From positions 58,933 to 122,932 of the forward strand of contig BEHV01000007.1 of the NCBI GenBank assembly GCA_002898315.1: 64,000 nucleotides of DNA, in the 5' to 3' direction. Below the pieces are notes generated by a model. It did no database searches. It was not told where the DNA came from and saw nothing but the letters and a program-made list of their open reading frames with translations. Shown piece after piece: positions 52,361 to 62,470 of the stretch. The DNA is from a bacterium HR19. Lineage in GTDB: Bacteria; Calescibacteriota; Calescibacteriia; Calescibacteriales; Calescibacteriaceae. Numbering within the stretch: position 1 is the first letter of the stretch; every line of letters begins with the position of its first letter. The translations under genes and the position numbers were made by a program.

Positions 52361-53838
52361 AAAATGTTTTTGAGAATTTTAAATATCTCCTTTTCCTTTC
52401 AACATTAGCTTTTTCTTTTTGTAGTCCCCTCTGTTCTCGGAATAAAGATTCATCGTATAGTTCGCAAAAAATTCAAGAAGAAAAGGAAAGAAGAACAAAC
52501 CAAAACGATTTTGAAGTTATTATAGAAAACCTGGAGATTCCATGGACTATTATATTTATCAACAGAGATGAGATTTTGATTACCGAAAGACCCGGAAAAG
52601 TCAAGATTTTCAGTTTGCAGTATAAAAAACTTATCAGAGAATTTCAGATTGAAGGTATCAAACATATTGGAGAAGGAGGACTTCTTGGAGCTACTATCCA
52701 CCCAGATTTTAAAGAAAATAATTTCATTTATCTTTACTATACAACTGAGCAAAATGGGAATCTGATAAACAGAGTAGAAAGATATATCTTGAAAAATTAT
52801 GAGCTTATAAAAGATAAGATCATTTTGAATGATATTCCAGCCGGAAGAATTCATAACGGCGGAAGGATAAAATTTGGTCCTGATGGTCATCTTTACATCA
52901 CAACCGGGGATGCTGGAAATTCAGATAATTCTCAAAATATAAACTCTCTTGCGGGAAAAATTCTGAGGGTAGAAGAAGATGGTTCAATTCCAGAAGACAA
53001 TCCATTCGGAAATTATGTCTATGCTTATGGAATAAGGAATTCACAGGGAATTGCGTGGGATGCTGAGGGTAATCTCTGGGCAATTGATCACGGAAGGTCT
53101 GGAATTCAATCTGGACTTGACGAGGTCAATCTGATTGAGAAGGGTAGAAATTATGGTTGGCCTGTAATTCAAGGAGATGAGAGGAAAGAAGGAATGGAAA
53201 CTCCGATTACTCATTCGGGCGAGGATACAACTTGGGCTCCTGCAGACCTGATTTACTACAACAACTCACTTTTTTTCACGGGACTTCGTGGTCAAGCTAT
53301 ATATAAGTATGACATTACTAACAGGAAGCTGGAAGTTTATTTCTCGCAGAAATTTGGAAGATTGAGAGCAATAACCATCGGTCCAGATGGATATTTTTAT
53401 GTTTCAACATCAAATAGAGATGGAAGAGGTTATCCAAATGAAGGTGATGATAAAATTCTGAAGATAAATCCTGAAATCTTCTTTGATTCTGTTAGCTACA
53501 AACTGGAAGGAAAATTTTATAATCTTTTGGTCGCAGATGAGCCAGCAGAGTGGTTGAGAGGACTTATGTTCGCAAGGAAATGTGCTGATGGATTTTTTGA
53601 TTTCTCTTATGAGATTACTCCATGTTTGAACTGGTGGGACGGCATGATATTTATTTTCCCAGATAAAATGGTGAGGAGTTTTTGGAACAAAAATACACTT
53701 GTAGACATTGATATTTACTGGATCAATGATGATGATGTTATCGGTAAAGCTTTTCTCCCGTCTTTTGAGAGGACGAAAAAAATATACACTGTTACTTCTC
53801 CTTCTCAGGTCAATAAAGTTGTTGAGATAATAAACTGA
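52348..53838 (+). CDS. PQQ-dependent sugar dehydrogenase domain fused to DUF192
   Basis: 496 residues. An N-terminal hydrophobic stretch (about 10-28) suggests export. Residues about 50-385 form the six-bladed soluble aldose dehydrogenase domain (YliI-type): PWTIIFINRDEILITERPGK, GEGGLLGATIHPDF with the catalytic His, IHNGGRIKFGPDGHLYITTGD and YGWPVIQGDE. From about residue 392, DEPAEWLRGLMFARKC through SFWNKNTLVDIDIYWI is a DUF192 domain, with the RGLMF and FWMKNT-like motifs. The start overlaps the methyltransferase gene by 13 bases. Confidence 0.85.
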   Translation: MQKIKNVFENFKYLLFLSTLAFSFCSPLCSRNKDSSYSSQKIQEEKERRTNQNDFEVIIENLEIPWTIIFINRDEILITERPGKVKIFSLQYKKLIREFQIEGIKHIGEGGLLGATIHPDFKENNFIYLYYTTEQNGNLINRVERYILKNYELIKDKIILNDIPAGRIHNGGRIKFGPDGHLYITTGDAGNSDNSQNINSLAGKILRVEEDGSIPEDNPFGNYVYAYGIRNSQGIAWDAEGNLWAIDHGRSGIQSGLDEVNLIEKGRNYGWPVIQGDERKEGMETPITHSGEDTTWAPADLIYYNNSLFFTGLRGQAIYKYDITNRKLEVYFSQKFGRLRAITIGPDGYFYVSTSNRDGRGYPNEGDDKILKINPEIFFDSVSYKLEGKFYNLLVADEPAEWLRGLMFARKCADGFFDFSYEITPCLNWWDGMIFIFPDKMVRSFWNKNTLVDIDIYWINDDDVIGKAFLPSFERTKKIYTVTSPSQVNKVVEIIN

Positions 53839-53932
53839 GTTATTTTGAAATTCCTTGCATTGTTATCTATTTTTCTATTGTAGAAATTTTCTTGAGATTC
53901 CCTAAATTATCTATTTTTGAGGTGCTTTTTCT

Positions 53933-56900
53933 ATGGTTCCGATAACTTTAAAAATTGAAGGATTTTTGTCTTACAGAGAAAGACAGGAAATAGATTTTCG
54001 CAATGTTCTCAAAACAAGGGTCTTTTTGATTCAGGGACCCACTGGTGCCGGAAAATCATCTATATTAGACGCTATAATATTTGCCATATATGGTAAGATT
54101 CCGAGATTTGGTAAAGAAGACAAGAAAGAGCTTTTTATAAATCAGGCAAAAGACAGAGCCACTGTTGAGTTTGACTTTAAAATGAAAGATAACTCAGGTA
54201 ATTACAAGAGATATAAAATTTTGAGGACTGTTCACAGAAATGCTGTTATGAACGTTGACTTGAAAGTAAAGGTCAAAGGAGAACCAGATGATGATTCGGA
54301 AGGAGAATGGAAATCTATTTTTATCGGCAAGAATCTGAGCTTAAAAGATAAGAACGAAAGAATTGTTGAAGATATAATAAAGCTACCTTATGACATATTT
54401 ACCAAGACAATCGTTCTACCGCAAGGAAGGTTTGCAGAACTTCTTTATGCTAAACCTGCTGAAAAATCTGATATAATACTGAAAATAAGCGGTTTTGAAG
54501 AAATAATAGAGAGCATATCAAGAAGAGTTGGAGAAGAAATCAAATCTAAAAAGGTTCTGCTTGAAGAAAAAAAAGAACGCCTGAAAGAGCTCAAAAATAT
54601 TGACCCATCTACAAAAGAAAAACTCATCTCCGATTACAAGATGGTTGAAAACGAAATAAGAAAACTCAAAACCATCAAAGATAGAAAAAACGAAGAGTTG
54701 AAGTTCCTGAATCAGAAAATTCTTCATATCTCATCGCTCTATGAATATATGAGCGAAGCTCTTTTAAAAGTTGAAGATATAAAAAAAGCTCAAAAAGAAA
54801 TATCGGCTCTTCAAAATCAAAAAGAAATTTTGTCAAACTCTATTATTATCACAAAAAGAAGGAAAGAAGATATTGAAAAGGCAAGATATACCCTTGATAA
54901 AATTACTGATGATTTTGACCACTTTTTTCAGATGATGGAAATGGCTTTCAGAGCTACTTCGGAGATCTTTGAGCTATCTTACCAGAAAAAATCTAAAGAA
55001 AAAGAGCTTCAGATTCTAAAAGAAAACATATCAAGCGTTCAGGTTAAAATTCAAAATCTTGAGCAAGAGATAAAAAAGCTACCATCTGTGGACTCGTTGA
55101 GATTTTTAGATCAGTTTTTAAGGAAGCTTTCAGATTTTCAAGTATTCAAAAGAGAAGAAGAAATTCTCTTGAAAAATATAAACGAGCTGAAAGGTAAGAT
55201 AAACGAATCTCTGAAAGAAAGAGAAGATTTTGACAAAAAAATTGTTGTTCTTTTAAGAAAAAAAGAAGAGCTGGAGAAGGAAATTCAAGGTTTGAACGAA
55301 AAGATTGAACATCTTAAAATCAATCACTCCGCATTATTGATAAGACAGAGCATAAAAGAAGGAGAAAAGTGTCCCGTCTGTGGGAATATATATCACAGAT
55401 CTTTTGAATCTCAACTTGATGAGAAACAAATTATCCAGAACATTCAATCACTTTCAGCAGGCAAAGAGAAATTAGAAGAAGGTAAAAGAGCAGTAGAAAA
55501 AGAAATATCAGTTCTTGAAGGGAAAAAATCAGAGAAGGAAAAACATATAGAGAGAATGAAAGAAGAATTAGAATACAATGAGAAAGATTATAGAGAATTC
55601 AAAAAGAGATTTGAAGATTTCAAAAAAGAAATTCATAAGTACGATGTGAATCTGAAAGCTTATGAACTCCCCCCTTATATTCTTGATAAGATTTCAGAGA
55701 TTTTTGAGCTGGTGTTTGACCCTTTCTGTTCCTCTGATTTTATCAAGAAGGAAATCAAAAATCTGGATGAATACCTGAAACATTCTCAAGACACTTTTAA
55801 TAGATCTCGGGAAGAACTTGAAAAGGAAAAAATACGAGAAAAAGAGTTTTCCACCGCTATTTCAAACATTGAGAAAAATATAACAGAAATATCTGATAAG
55901 ATTTCTGCGAGAAAGAAAGATTTAGGCGAATTGAAAGAGAATTTATCTCTTCTCTATCGTAAAATTTCTGATTCTTTTGTGGAACTTTACGATTTTTTGC
56001 AAAAAGATAGTTATTTCGCACAGATAAGCTCTTATATTGAAAGAACCCTTAAATCCCTTCAAGAACTTATCGGAGTTTTTAATGAAATCTTCAAAAAAAT
56101 TGATAATGAAAAAGAACCTTCGTTAAGTCGTGAATTTTTGAAGAACTTTGAAAATCTTCTCATTTTCAACAAAAAAATATTTTCAGAAACAAAAAAGAAG
56201 ATAGACGATTTTTATCTGAAAGTTCTGGAAATTGCCAGACAGGAAGACCTGAAACTCAAAGATATTGAAAATGAAATAGAGAAACTAAACTCAAAAATAA
56301 ACGATAGCAAAAAGGTTATCTATGATATAATGAAAGTTCTGGAAAAAAATTCAGATTTATTTGGAGATGTAAATGGAAACCTTCACTCATACCAGATGGA
56401 AGATGTAGAAGAAAAGATCAAAAGAGCAAAAGAAAAACTTGAAAAAATAAGAGATGATGACGAGAAAAAAAGAGATACGATTGAATCTCAAATCTCTGAT
56501 ATAGATAGAAAGATAGATGAATTGATTTACCAGAAAGCAACAATACAGAAAGAGATTGAGACATTAGAGAGGAATCTGGGAGAGAGGAGAAAGCTTGAGG
56601 AGGAAACCAGAAAGCTTGAAGATGAACTTAAAATACTTGACATAATAAATAAAGATTTCGGGAATGACCCTTTATCTTTTAAGAAGCATCTATCTGATTA
56701 CTTTTTAGAAAAGGTTATATCTTATGCTTCACGTATTTTTAAAGAAATAACTCGCGGAAGATACTCGTTTGAACTTGACCCATCAGATAGAAAATCTGGA
56801 GCAATAAAGATAAAAGACGCTTTTTACGATGGGAAACTGAGGGATTCACAGAGTTTGAGTGGTGGTGAAACTTTTATCGCTTCTCTTTCTCTTGCTCTCG

Positions 56901-57139
56901 CTATGTCTGCCAGAATTTTAGGTAGCTCAAAGTTTGAGTGCTTTTTCATAGATGAGGGTTTTGGCTCTCTTGACGATGACTCTCTTGATGATGTGCTTCA
57001 AGCACTTGAAGGTCTTGCAAAATCAAATATATATCTTGGAGTCATAACTCATGTTGAATCAATGAAAAAACTCGGATACTTCTCAAAAATAATAGTAGAA
57101 AAATATGAATCTTCGTCAAGAATAAGGTATGAAATCTGA
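53933..57139 (+). CDS. sbcC: SbcC/Rad50-family DNA repair ATPase
   Basis: 1068 residues. Walker A GPTGAGKSS (residues about 34-42), long antiparallel coiled coils, the zinc hook CPVCG near residue 480, signature LSGGETFIASL, and Walker B FIDEGFGSLDD near residue 1010. It works with the SbcD nuclease on hairpins and double-strand ends. sbcD, which nearly always precedes it, is absent. The coiled-coil arms are rich in Lys, Glu and Ile, as in thermophiles. Confidence 0.93.
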   Translation: MVPITLKIEGFLSYRERQEIDFRNVLKTRVFLIQGPTGAGKSSILDAIIFAIYGKIPRFGKEDKKELFINQAKDRATVEFDFKMKDNSGNYKRYKILRTVHRNAVMNVDLKVKVKGEPDDDSEGEWKSIFIGKNLSLKDKNERIVEDIIKLPYDIFTKTIVLPQGRFAELLYAKPAEKSDIILKISGFEEIIESISRRVGEEIKSKKVLLEEKKERLKELKNIDPSTKEKLISDYKMVENEIRKLKTIKDRKNEELKFLNQKILHISSLYEYMSEALLKVEDIKKAQKEISALQNQKEILSNSIIITKRRKEDIEKARYTLDKITDDFDHFFQMMEMAFRATSEIFELSYQKKSKEKELQILKENISSVQVKIQNLEQEIKKLPSVDSLRFLDQFLRKLSDFQVFKREEEILLKNINELKGKINESLKEREDFDKKIVVLLRKKEELEKEIQGLNEKIEHLKINHSALLIRQSIKEGEKCPVCGNIYHRSFESQLDEKQIIQNIQSLSAGKEKLEEGKRAVEKEISVLEGKKSEKEKHIERMKEELEYNEKDYREFKKRFEDFKKEIHKYDVNLKAYELPPYILDKISEIFELVFDPFCSSDFIKKEIKNLDEYLKHSQDTFNRSREELEKEKIREKEFSTAISNIEKNITEISDKISARKKDLGELKENLSLLYRKISDSFVELYDFLQKDSYFAQISSYIERTLKSLQELIGVFNEIFKKIDNEKEPSLSREFLKNFENLLIFNKKIFSETKKKIDDFYLKVLEIARQEDLKLKDIENEIEKLNSKINDSKKVIYDIMKVLEKNSDLFGDVNGNLHSYQMEDVEEKIKRAKEKLEKIRDDDEKKRDTIESQISDIDRKIDELIYQKATIQKEIETLERNLGERRKLEEETRKLEDELKILDIINKDFGNDPLSFKKHLSDYFLEKVISYASRIFKEITRGRYSFELDPSDRKSGAIKIKDAFYDGKLRDSQSLSGGETFIASLSLALAMSARILGSSKFECFFIDEGFGSLDDDSLDDVLQALEGLAKSNIYLGVITHVESMKKLGYFSKIIVEKYESSSRIRYEI

Positions 57140-57209
57140 TTTTATCTTAATTTCTGTTTTTTAAACTAAATTATGGGAAAGAGAGAAATTCTTATGAAGG
57201 TTTAGAGTT

Positions 57210-57725
57210 ATGCAGAAGATAATTAAAACCACCGGCATTTTGATAGCTCTTTTACCCTTCTTCTTTGACTTCTTTACTTTTTCTCCGTCTGGATACTGTC
57301 AGGATAGGAGATATGAAAGATACGATATGATAATGAGAGAGATTTCAGACCTGAAAAAAGAAGTTGGCGAGATAAAAGGGGAGTTGAGACAGATCAATAA
57401 GAGATTTGAAGATATCAATAAGAGATTTGAAGATATAGACAAGAGGTTCGAAATTATAGACAAAAGATTTGAAGATATAAATAAAAGATTGGATGACCTG
57501 AAAGACATAATGAAAGGGATATTTGGTGGAATGGTGTTGCTTGTTGCTTCTGTTATCACCTTTGCATTTTGGGATAGAAGAACAATTATAAGAAGATCTG
57601 TTGAGGAATCAAGAAAAGTGATAGAAGAGGGATTGAGATTCAAAGATGTCATAAATGTTCTTAAAGATATGGCAAAGGAAGATGAGAGATTAGAAAAAAT
57701 AATGAAGCGATACGGATTTCTCTAA
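57210..57725 (+). CDS. Membrane protein with RFEDINK heptad repeats
   Basis: 171 residues. An N-terminal signal-like segment (about 8-27) precedes a coiled coil whose residues 62-96 are five heptads of the form KRFEDIN. A transmembrane helix follows (about 104-120) ending in FWDRRTIIRR. Proteins with this layout (short coiled coil, then helix, then WDRRT and a charged tail) are frequent in Aquificales-like thermophiles. Function is unknown. It shares no operon with SbcC, 70 bases upstream. Confidence 0.65.
   Translation: MQKIIKTTGILIALLPFFFDFFTFSPSGYCQDRRYERYDMIMREISDLKKEVGEIKGELRQINKRFEDINKRFEDIDKRFEIIDKRFEDINKRLDDLKDIMKGIFGGMVLLVASVITFAFWDRRTIIRRSVEESRKVIEEGLRFKDVINVLKDMAKEDERLEKIMKRYGFL
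57393..57497 (+). repeat. 21-base tandem repeat encoding RFEDINK heptads
   Basis: Five imperfect in-frame copies of a 21-base unit (close to AAGAGATTTGAAGATATCA) inside the coiled-coil membrane gene. Similar in design to the repeat at 35876-36031, though different in sequence. Confidence 0.75.
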
Positions 57726-57727
57726 AA

Positions 57728-58714
57728 TCATCTGAAAGGGAAATTCGTAAAGTACAGTTTTATTTTGAGCCATCTTCCGTAAAGCCCTAGCGGTTCAAAA
57801 ATAACAGCTAATATAATTGCTAATGCAAATATTATAGGCGCGTACTCTTTCAGAGATACAAATATCTGCGGTATAGATATTACGAAAGCTGTTCCCAGAA
57901 GAGAACCTATTACGGAGCCAAGTCCCCCTATGACTATTGCAGCGAAAATATTTATTGACTCAGAAATTGAGAACATCGTTGGTTCAAGGTATCCGAAAAA
58001 GTAAGCGTAGAGTCCCCCGGCAAAGCCAGTGTGAAACGAGCTTATAACAAAGCTCAAAATTTTAAATTTTACGACATTTACACCGAGAACCTCGGCTACA
58101 AGATCGCTCTCTCTTATCGCCAAAAAAATTTTACCTATGTGCGACTTTATAATTCTGTATCCGACGATGTAAAAGAAATAAGTAAAAAATAAGCACAAGT
58201 AATATATTTCAAGAGGAGAATCTATTCCCCATTTTTTTGGCACAAAAATTCCCATTCTACCCCCTGATATCTGAGGGGTGTTCAAAATGACTTGAAATGT
58301 AGCTATGGAGAACCCAAGAGTAGATATTGCAAGAAATGGACCTTTTAATCTCACAGATGGTATTCCTACTATTGCTCCTATGATGCTGGAGAAAATTCCT
58401 GAAAGCAAGAGAGCTGGAAGGAGTCCTATCTTATCTATGGAATGCGCAAATGCGTATGCTCCGACCGCAAGAAAGCCAGATTGTCCAAAAGATATAAGAC
58501 CTGTGTATCCTATTAGTATGTTCTGCCCGAGGACGGCTATTGAGTATATCATTATGAGTGTAATTATGTATATCATACGGCTTGAAGCAAAAAATGGCAA
58601 GATAACAAAAAATGCAGTGAAAACTGCCGTAAATATAAGAGCGGGAATATCAGGTATGATTCTCAAATCGTCTGAATAATCTGTCTTCATTTTCACTGTT
58701 CTTTTGATTTTCAT
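57728..58714 (-). CDS. livM: Branched-chain amino acid ABC transporter permease LivM
   Basis: 328 residues with about nine or ten membrane helices. YTGLISFGQSGFLAVGAYAF, the EAA-like loop GKIFLAIRESDLVAEVLGVNV and IVIGGLGSVIGSLLGTAF are family signatures. It forms the inner-membrane channel with LivH. livH, livG, livF and a binding protein are missing nearby. An AAAGGAGA ribosome binding site lies 9 bases upstream. Confidence 0.88.
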   Translation of the reverse strand: MKIKRTVKMKTDYSDDLRIIPDIPALIFTAVFTAFFVILPFFASSRMIYIITLIMIYSIAVLGQNILIGYTGLISFGQSGFLAVGAYAFAHSIDKIGLLPALLLSGIFSSIIGAIVGIPSVRLKGPFLAISTLGFSIATFQVILNTPQISGGRMGIFVPKKWGIDSPLEIYYLCLFFTYFFYIVGYRIIKSHIGKIFLAIRESDLVAEVLGVNVVKFKILSFVISSFHTGFAGGLYAYFFGYLEPTMFSISESINIFAAIVIGGLGSVIGSLLGTAFVISIPQIFVSLKEYAPIIFALAIILAVIFEPLGLYGRWLKIKLYFTNFPFR

Positions 58715-58723
58715 CTTGTGATT

Positions 58724-58731
58724 TCTCCTTT
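58724..58731 (-). promoter_or_regulatory. Shine-Dalgarno sequence of livM
   Basis: AAAGGAGA on the minus strand lies 9 bases before ATG 58714. It suggests that livM carries a leader, unlike many neighbours. Confidence 0.5.
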
Positions 58732-58859
58732 CTTGTAAAAGTTCAATTGAAAGAAATTTTAAAGAAGTTTTCTGTTAGCTTTGTTTTTGAAAAAGTATTT
58801 TGAATTTCGTTTTTCGCTTTTCACTTATGCTCCAATTTTCCTGATTATCTATATCATCT

Positions 58860-59306
58860 ATGAAAAAATCAGTTCTTGTTATATCAAAAGAGCATATTGA
58901 CTTTGTAGGGAAACATGGAGAAGAAGCATACCCAGGTGAAGCTTGCGGAATAATACTTGGGCATATTGAAGATAAAGAAGATGGCATTTTTTTTATCACC
59001 AAAGATTTGAAGAGAGCAAAAAACCTGAGCGATAATCCTTTGAGGTTTTATCTTGACCCAAAAGATTTTCTGCAAATACAAGAGGAAGCAGATAAAAATG
59101 GATTAGAGATAATAGGTATTTATCATACTCATCCTGACCATCCACCAATTGCTTCTCAATATGATCTTGAATCTGCCATAGAGGGTCTATTTTATCTTAT
59201 TTTATCTATATTGGGAGGGAAACCGGCTAATTTCAAAGGTTGGGTTTTAGACCAAGAAAGCAAAGTCAGAAAGTTTGTTGAATCAGAGGTTAGAGTCATC
59301 AAGTAA
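58860..59306 (+). CDS. JAMM/Mov34 metalloprotease (Mec+ type)
   Basis: 148 residues. The JAMM zinc motif is complete: Glu27 in [10 protein letters not shown], His89 and His91 in YHTHPDHPP, Ser99 and Asp102 in ASQYDLE. This is the form of Mec+, which hydrolyses the CysO-cysteine adduct, and of the QbsD-type proteases that trim sulfur carriers to Gly-Gly. A CysO-like protein ending in Gly-Gly-Lys is in the same window. The gene overlaps YyaL by 24 bases. TTATCT ends 9 bases before the ATG. Confidence 0.87.
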   Translation: MKKSVLVISKEHIDFVGKHGEEAYPGEACGIILGHIEDKEDGIFFITKDLKRAKNLSDNPLRFYLDPKDFLQIQEEADKNGLEIIGIYHTHPDHPPIASQYDLESAIEGLFYLILSILGGKPANFKGWVLDQESKVRKFVESEVRVIK

Positions 59307-61439
59307 TCTTATGGCATCATTTATATCTGTTTTTGGCTCTTTACAGACAAAGTTTGAACATATATAAATTGTTGTTTTCCCTTCTTTTTGTCTGAAATCC
59401 TTTGCGAAAAAGATCTCTCTATCTCTATCATCTTCAATTAACGCTATCACATAGTTTGGTATATACCTTTTCTGGAACTCTCTTATAAATGTTATTGCAT
59501 CTTCTTTTTTACCAACTATTGCGATTTCTGTTGTCTTTCCTGAAAATAGCTCCATAGCTTGAATGAAATATGAACATGCCAGTGGATTTTCCTCCGCAAT
59601 ATATAAAATGCTTTCAATCATTCTTTCGGAAATTTTGAGGAATTTTTCTTTTCCTGTCAGCTTGTAGAGTTTAAGCATAGATTCAAGAGCAACTGAGTTC
59701 CCAGAAGGTATTGAGTGATCAAATATATCTACTGGTCTTGTGAAGACAAAATCGGTTTGCAAGTTTTGATTTCTGAAAAGTCCAATTTGTTCGTCGTAGA
59801 AGGTTTTTATCATCTCCTCTGCAAAATATATGCTTTTTTCAACGAAGTATCTTTCTAAATTTGAAAAGTATAGTTCTATTAGAGCAAGTATGAAAAAGGA
59901 ATAATCTTCAAGCATTCCCGTAACTCCTCTTTTCCCATCTTTATATACGTGGTAGAGTTTGCCGTTTTCGTCTGTCATTTTTTCTGTCAGAAATTTTGAA
60001 GTTTTTTCTGCTTTTTGTATTATATTTTTGTCATCTATTATGTGGTATGCTTGTGTGAGGGCGATTATTGTAAGTGCATTCCAATCAGTAAGGATTTTGG
60101 TGTCTTTGAAAGGGCGGGTTCTTTTTTCTCTTTCGTCCTTCATTTTTCTCTTCACCTTCCTTATTATCCTTTCTATTTCATCTTTATTTCTCTTGTAGAT
60201 TTCTGAAAGTTTTTGGGTATCTAATGATATGTGGATTACGTTTTTCTGAGGGAAAGATTGATTGTTCCCGTATGGAGATATTCCAAAGTGCCTTTGGATT
60301 ATTTCAAGCTCCTCATCAGTACATATTTTCTTTATCTCCTCATAATCCCATAGGTAAAATTTTCCCTCTTCTCCCTCACTTTCCGCATCTTCTGCTGAAA
60401 AAAATCCTCCTGTTTCATCATCATAAAGATTTTCAAAAAGGTAGTTTATAGTTTCACTGACTACTTCTCTGTATCTTTCTTTTTTCAAAACTTTATATGC
60501 TTGGGAGTAAATTAATATAAGAAGTGCTTGGTCGTAGAGCATTTTTTCAAAGTGGGGTATAAGCCATTTTCTATCTACTGTGTATCTGTGGAATCCACCA
60601 CCTATGTGGTCATATATTCCACCATTTGCCATACTATCTAGGGTTTTTTCAACTATATAAAGTGCAGATTGGTTCTTTGTTTTGTTCCAGAATTTAAGCA
60701 GGAAGATAAGGACGGGGACATTAGGGAATTTCTGTCCATACCCAAAACCACCATAATCTTCGTCAAAATATGACTTTATCACATCAAAACTATGTGAAGT
60801 TATGTCTTTATCAATTTTTTTTCCTCTGCTTGCTCTGAAAATTTCGTTGTTCAGGTTTTTTATAACTTCCACTATCTTTTTACCATTTTCTTCTATTTCG
60901 TTTTTCTTTTCTCTCCATATTTCTGCTATTTTCGGTATCAGTTCTTTCATTCCTATCATTCCACCTTTTGAGTTTGGTGGTATATATGTGGCGACAAAAA
61001 TTGGTAGTCCATTTGGAGTTAAAACGATATTGAGGGGCCATCCGCAGTTCCTGATAGTTATCTCGCAAATAAGCATAAATATTCTATCTAAATCTGGTCT
61101 TTCTTCCCTATCTATTTTTATTGGCACAAAATACTTGTTTATGAGTTCGGCTATCTCTGGATTTGAGAAACTTTCTCTTTCCATCACATGACACCAGTGG
61201 CATGTTGAATATCCTATTGAGACGAAAATGGGTTTATTTTCTTTTTGCGCTTTCTCAAATGCTTCTTTGCACCAAGGATACCAATCAACAGGGTTATCTT
61301 CGTGCTGTTTCAAGTAGGGACTTACTTCAAAGTAGAGGCGATTTTTTCCTTTTGGTGGTTCTTGCAGAACATACGGCTTGCTCTCAATTATTTTTATTAT
61401 TTCGCTCTGTATATTTTGATTTAGATCATGTTTTTCCAT
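59283..61439 (-). CDS. YyaL/DUF255 thioredoxin-like protein with glycosidase-like repeat domain
   Basis: 718 residues, normal for the family. N-terminal [18 protein letters not shown], then [14 protein letters not shown] with a CxxC and a conserved His pair, as in the thioredoxin-like domain of spermatogenesis-associated protein 20. The remainder is an alpha/alpha-toroid, with [20 protein letters not shown] and [12 protein letters not shown]. Biochemical role is unknown. TTAAAT ends 7 bases before the ATG. Confidence 0.9.
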   Translation of the reverse strand: MEKHDLNQNIQSEIIKIIESKPYVLQEPPKGKNRLYFEVSPYLKQHEDNPVDWYPWCKEAFEKAQKENKPIFVSIGYSTCHWCHVMERESFSNPEIAELINKYFVPIKIDREERPDLDRIFMLICEITIRNCGWPLNIVLTPNGLPIFVATYIPPNSKGGMIGMKELIPKIAEIWREKKNEIEENGKKIVEVIKNLNNEIFRASRGKKIDKDITSHSFDVIKSYFDEDYGGFGYGQKFPNVPVLIFLLKFWNKTKNQSALYIVEKTLDSMANGGIYDHIGGGFHRYTVDRKWLIPHFEKMLYDQALLILIYSQAYKVLKKERYREVVSETINYLFENLYDDETGGFFSAEDAESEGEEGKFYLWDYEEIKKICTDEELEIIQRHFGISPYGNNQSFPQKNVIHISLDTQKLSEIYKRNKDEIERIIRKVKRKMKDEREKRTRPFKDTKILTDWNALTIIALTQAYHIIDDKNIIQKAEKTSKFLTEKMTDENGKLYHVYKDGKRGVTGMLEDYSFFILALIELYFSNLERYFVEKSIYFAEEMIKTFYDEQIGLFRNQNLQTDFVFTRPVDIFDHSIPSGNSVALESMLKLYKLTGKEKFLKISERMIESILYIAEENPLACSYFIQAMELFSGKTTEIAIVGKKEDAITFIREFQKRYIPNYVIALIEDDRDREIFFAKDFRQKEGKTTIYICSNFVCKEPKTDINDAIRLLDDSNL

Positions 61440-61446
61440 CTCTAAA

Positions 61447-61452
61447 ATTTAA
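61447..61452 (-). promoter_or_regulatory. -10-like hexamer TTAAAT of the YyaL-type gene
   Basis: TTAAAT on the minus strand ends 7 bases before ATG 61439; no ribosome binding site is seen. Confidence 0.4.
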
Positions 61453-61525
61453 CGATATTCTTTCGTGGTTGTTGTTATTTTTGTTTTTGTAAGAATTTAT
61501 TTTTTCTTCCGAATCTTTGGAAAGA

Positions 61526-61816
61526 TTATATTTTCATCCATTTTTTCAAGCTTTTCAGTTTTTCTTCGGGGGAAACCTTTTTATCTCTTCTTTCGTCTAT
61601 TTTTATTACTGTTGAAACTCTTTTTGCTCCTTTTTTGAAGACGGCTTCCTGCATCTCTAAAATTGCTTCAAAAATCCTTTTCTTCTCTCCGTAGATTATC
61701 GTGAACATCGGGTCTGTTTCGTATTTGAGCTCTGGGTATTTTTCAAGAACTTTGAGAGCAGACGCAACATATTTTGATACAGACGGAGATTTTGTCCCAA
61801 GTGGAGTTATGCTCAC
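61526..61816 (-). CDS. UPF0045 (MTH1187/YkoF-like) thiamine-binding family protein
   Basis: 96 residues. SITPLGTKSPSVSKYVASAL and TDPMFTIIYGEKKRIFEAI are the UPF0045 signature; members bind thiamine-like ligands. The first beta strand is about four residues shorter than usual because GTG 61816 is the first start after a stop; the frame upstream (VILAVSITPLG) continues with no start codon. TAATTT at 61822-61827 ends 5 bases before the GTG. Confidence 0.85.
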   Translation of the reverse strand: MSITPLGTKSPSVSKYVASALKVLEKYPELKYETDPMFTIIYGEKKRIFEAILEMQEAVFKKGAKRVSTVIKIDERRDKKVSPEEKLKSLKKWMKI

Positions 61817-61922
61817 TGCTAAAATTACTTTATGAGAAAAATCTTTTGCCTTTTTCTCTGATTTCCTTTTTTATAACTCCTTCTCTCCATCTCTTAAAAT
61901 TATAAAGATTTGCGAGTGCTTT

Positions 61923-62387
61923 TCATATATCAACTATTATTTGTATTTCTAATTTGCCATCGGGGGTTTTTTTAAGCTGGAGTCCACCATAAGTTGCTGC
62001 CTTGACATATATTTTTGGTTTGTGTTTCTGTGGGTCAAACTTTTCAAATATCGCCGTAGCTTTTATCTCGGTTTCATCGCTTTTAGTGATCTTTATATTT
62101 TCCACTTCTTTTAAGACAAGTTTTCTGGCATCAAAGCGGAAGATAATTTCGTTGAGGAAATTTACGAGGGCAGATTCAAAATCTACGCCATCTGCGCTTA
62201 TTTCTTCTTTTTTCTGATACACGGGCTTTTGCTCGTTTTTCTTTTTCTCTTCCTCAAACTCTCTTAGATATTCTTCTCCAAAGTATATTGCAAGTATCCC
62301 TTTGCAAGCTTCCTTTACAATTTCTTCTTCTGTCTGAGCGATAACTTTGAAAGCCGCTTCTCCCGTATGCTCTAATATCTCTATCAT
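61923..62387 (-). CDS. Archease
   Basis: 154 residues. HTGEAAFKVIAQTEEE at the start, ALVNFLNEIIFRFDARKL in the middle and FDPQKHKPKIYVKAATYGGL then a final DI are archease features. It helps RtcB RNA ligase in tRNA splicing or repair. A Lys/Glu-rich insert of about 30 residues (60-85) interrupts the fold. No rtcB is in the window. TATCAT ends 9 bases before the ATG. Confidence 0.87.
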   Translation of the reverse strand: MIEILEHTGEAAFKVIAQTEEEIVKEACKGILAIYFGEEYLREFEEEKKKNEQKPVYQKKEEISADGVDFESALVNFLNEIIFRFDARKLVLKEVENIKITKSDETEIKATAIFEKFDPQKHKPKIYVKAATYGGLQLKKTPDGKLEIQIIVDI

Positions 62388-62455
62388 AAAGCTAAAATGA
62401 TATTAAAAATATTCAAAAATTAATTTGTAAAAATTGTAAATTTGAACTTTATTTT

Positions 62456-62461
62456 TAAAAT
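62456..62461 (+). promoter_or_regulatory. -10-like hexamer TAAAAT of the WbaP-type gene
   Basis: TAAAAT ends 9 bases before ATG 62471; no ribosome binding site is visible. Confidence 0.4.
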
Positions 62462-62470
62462 TGCCAATCA

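Noticed and set aside
52348..52440. Lipobox in the sugar dehydrogenase
   Set aside because: The residues before the two cysteines (SFC, PLC) do not meet the lipoprotein cleavage rule.
57393..57497. Second tandem repeat considered as a regulatory array
   Set aside because: It is coding, with a 21-base period that matches the coiled-coil heptad.
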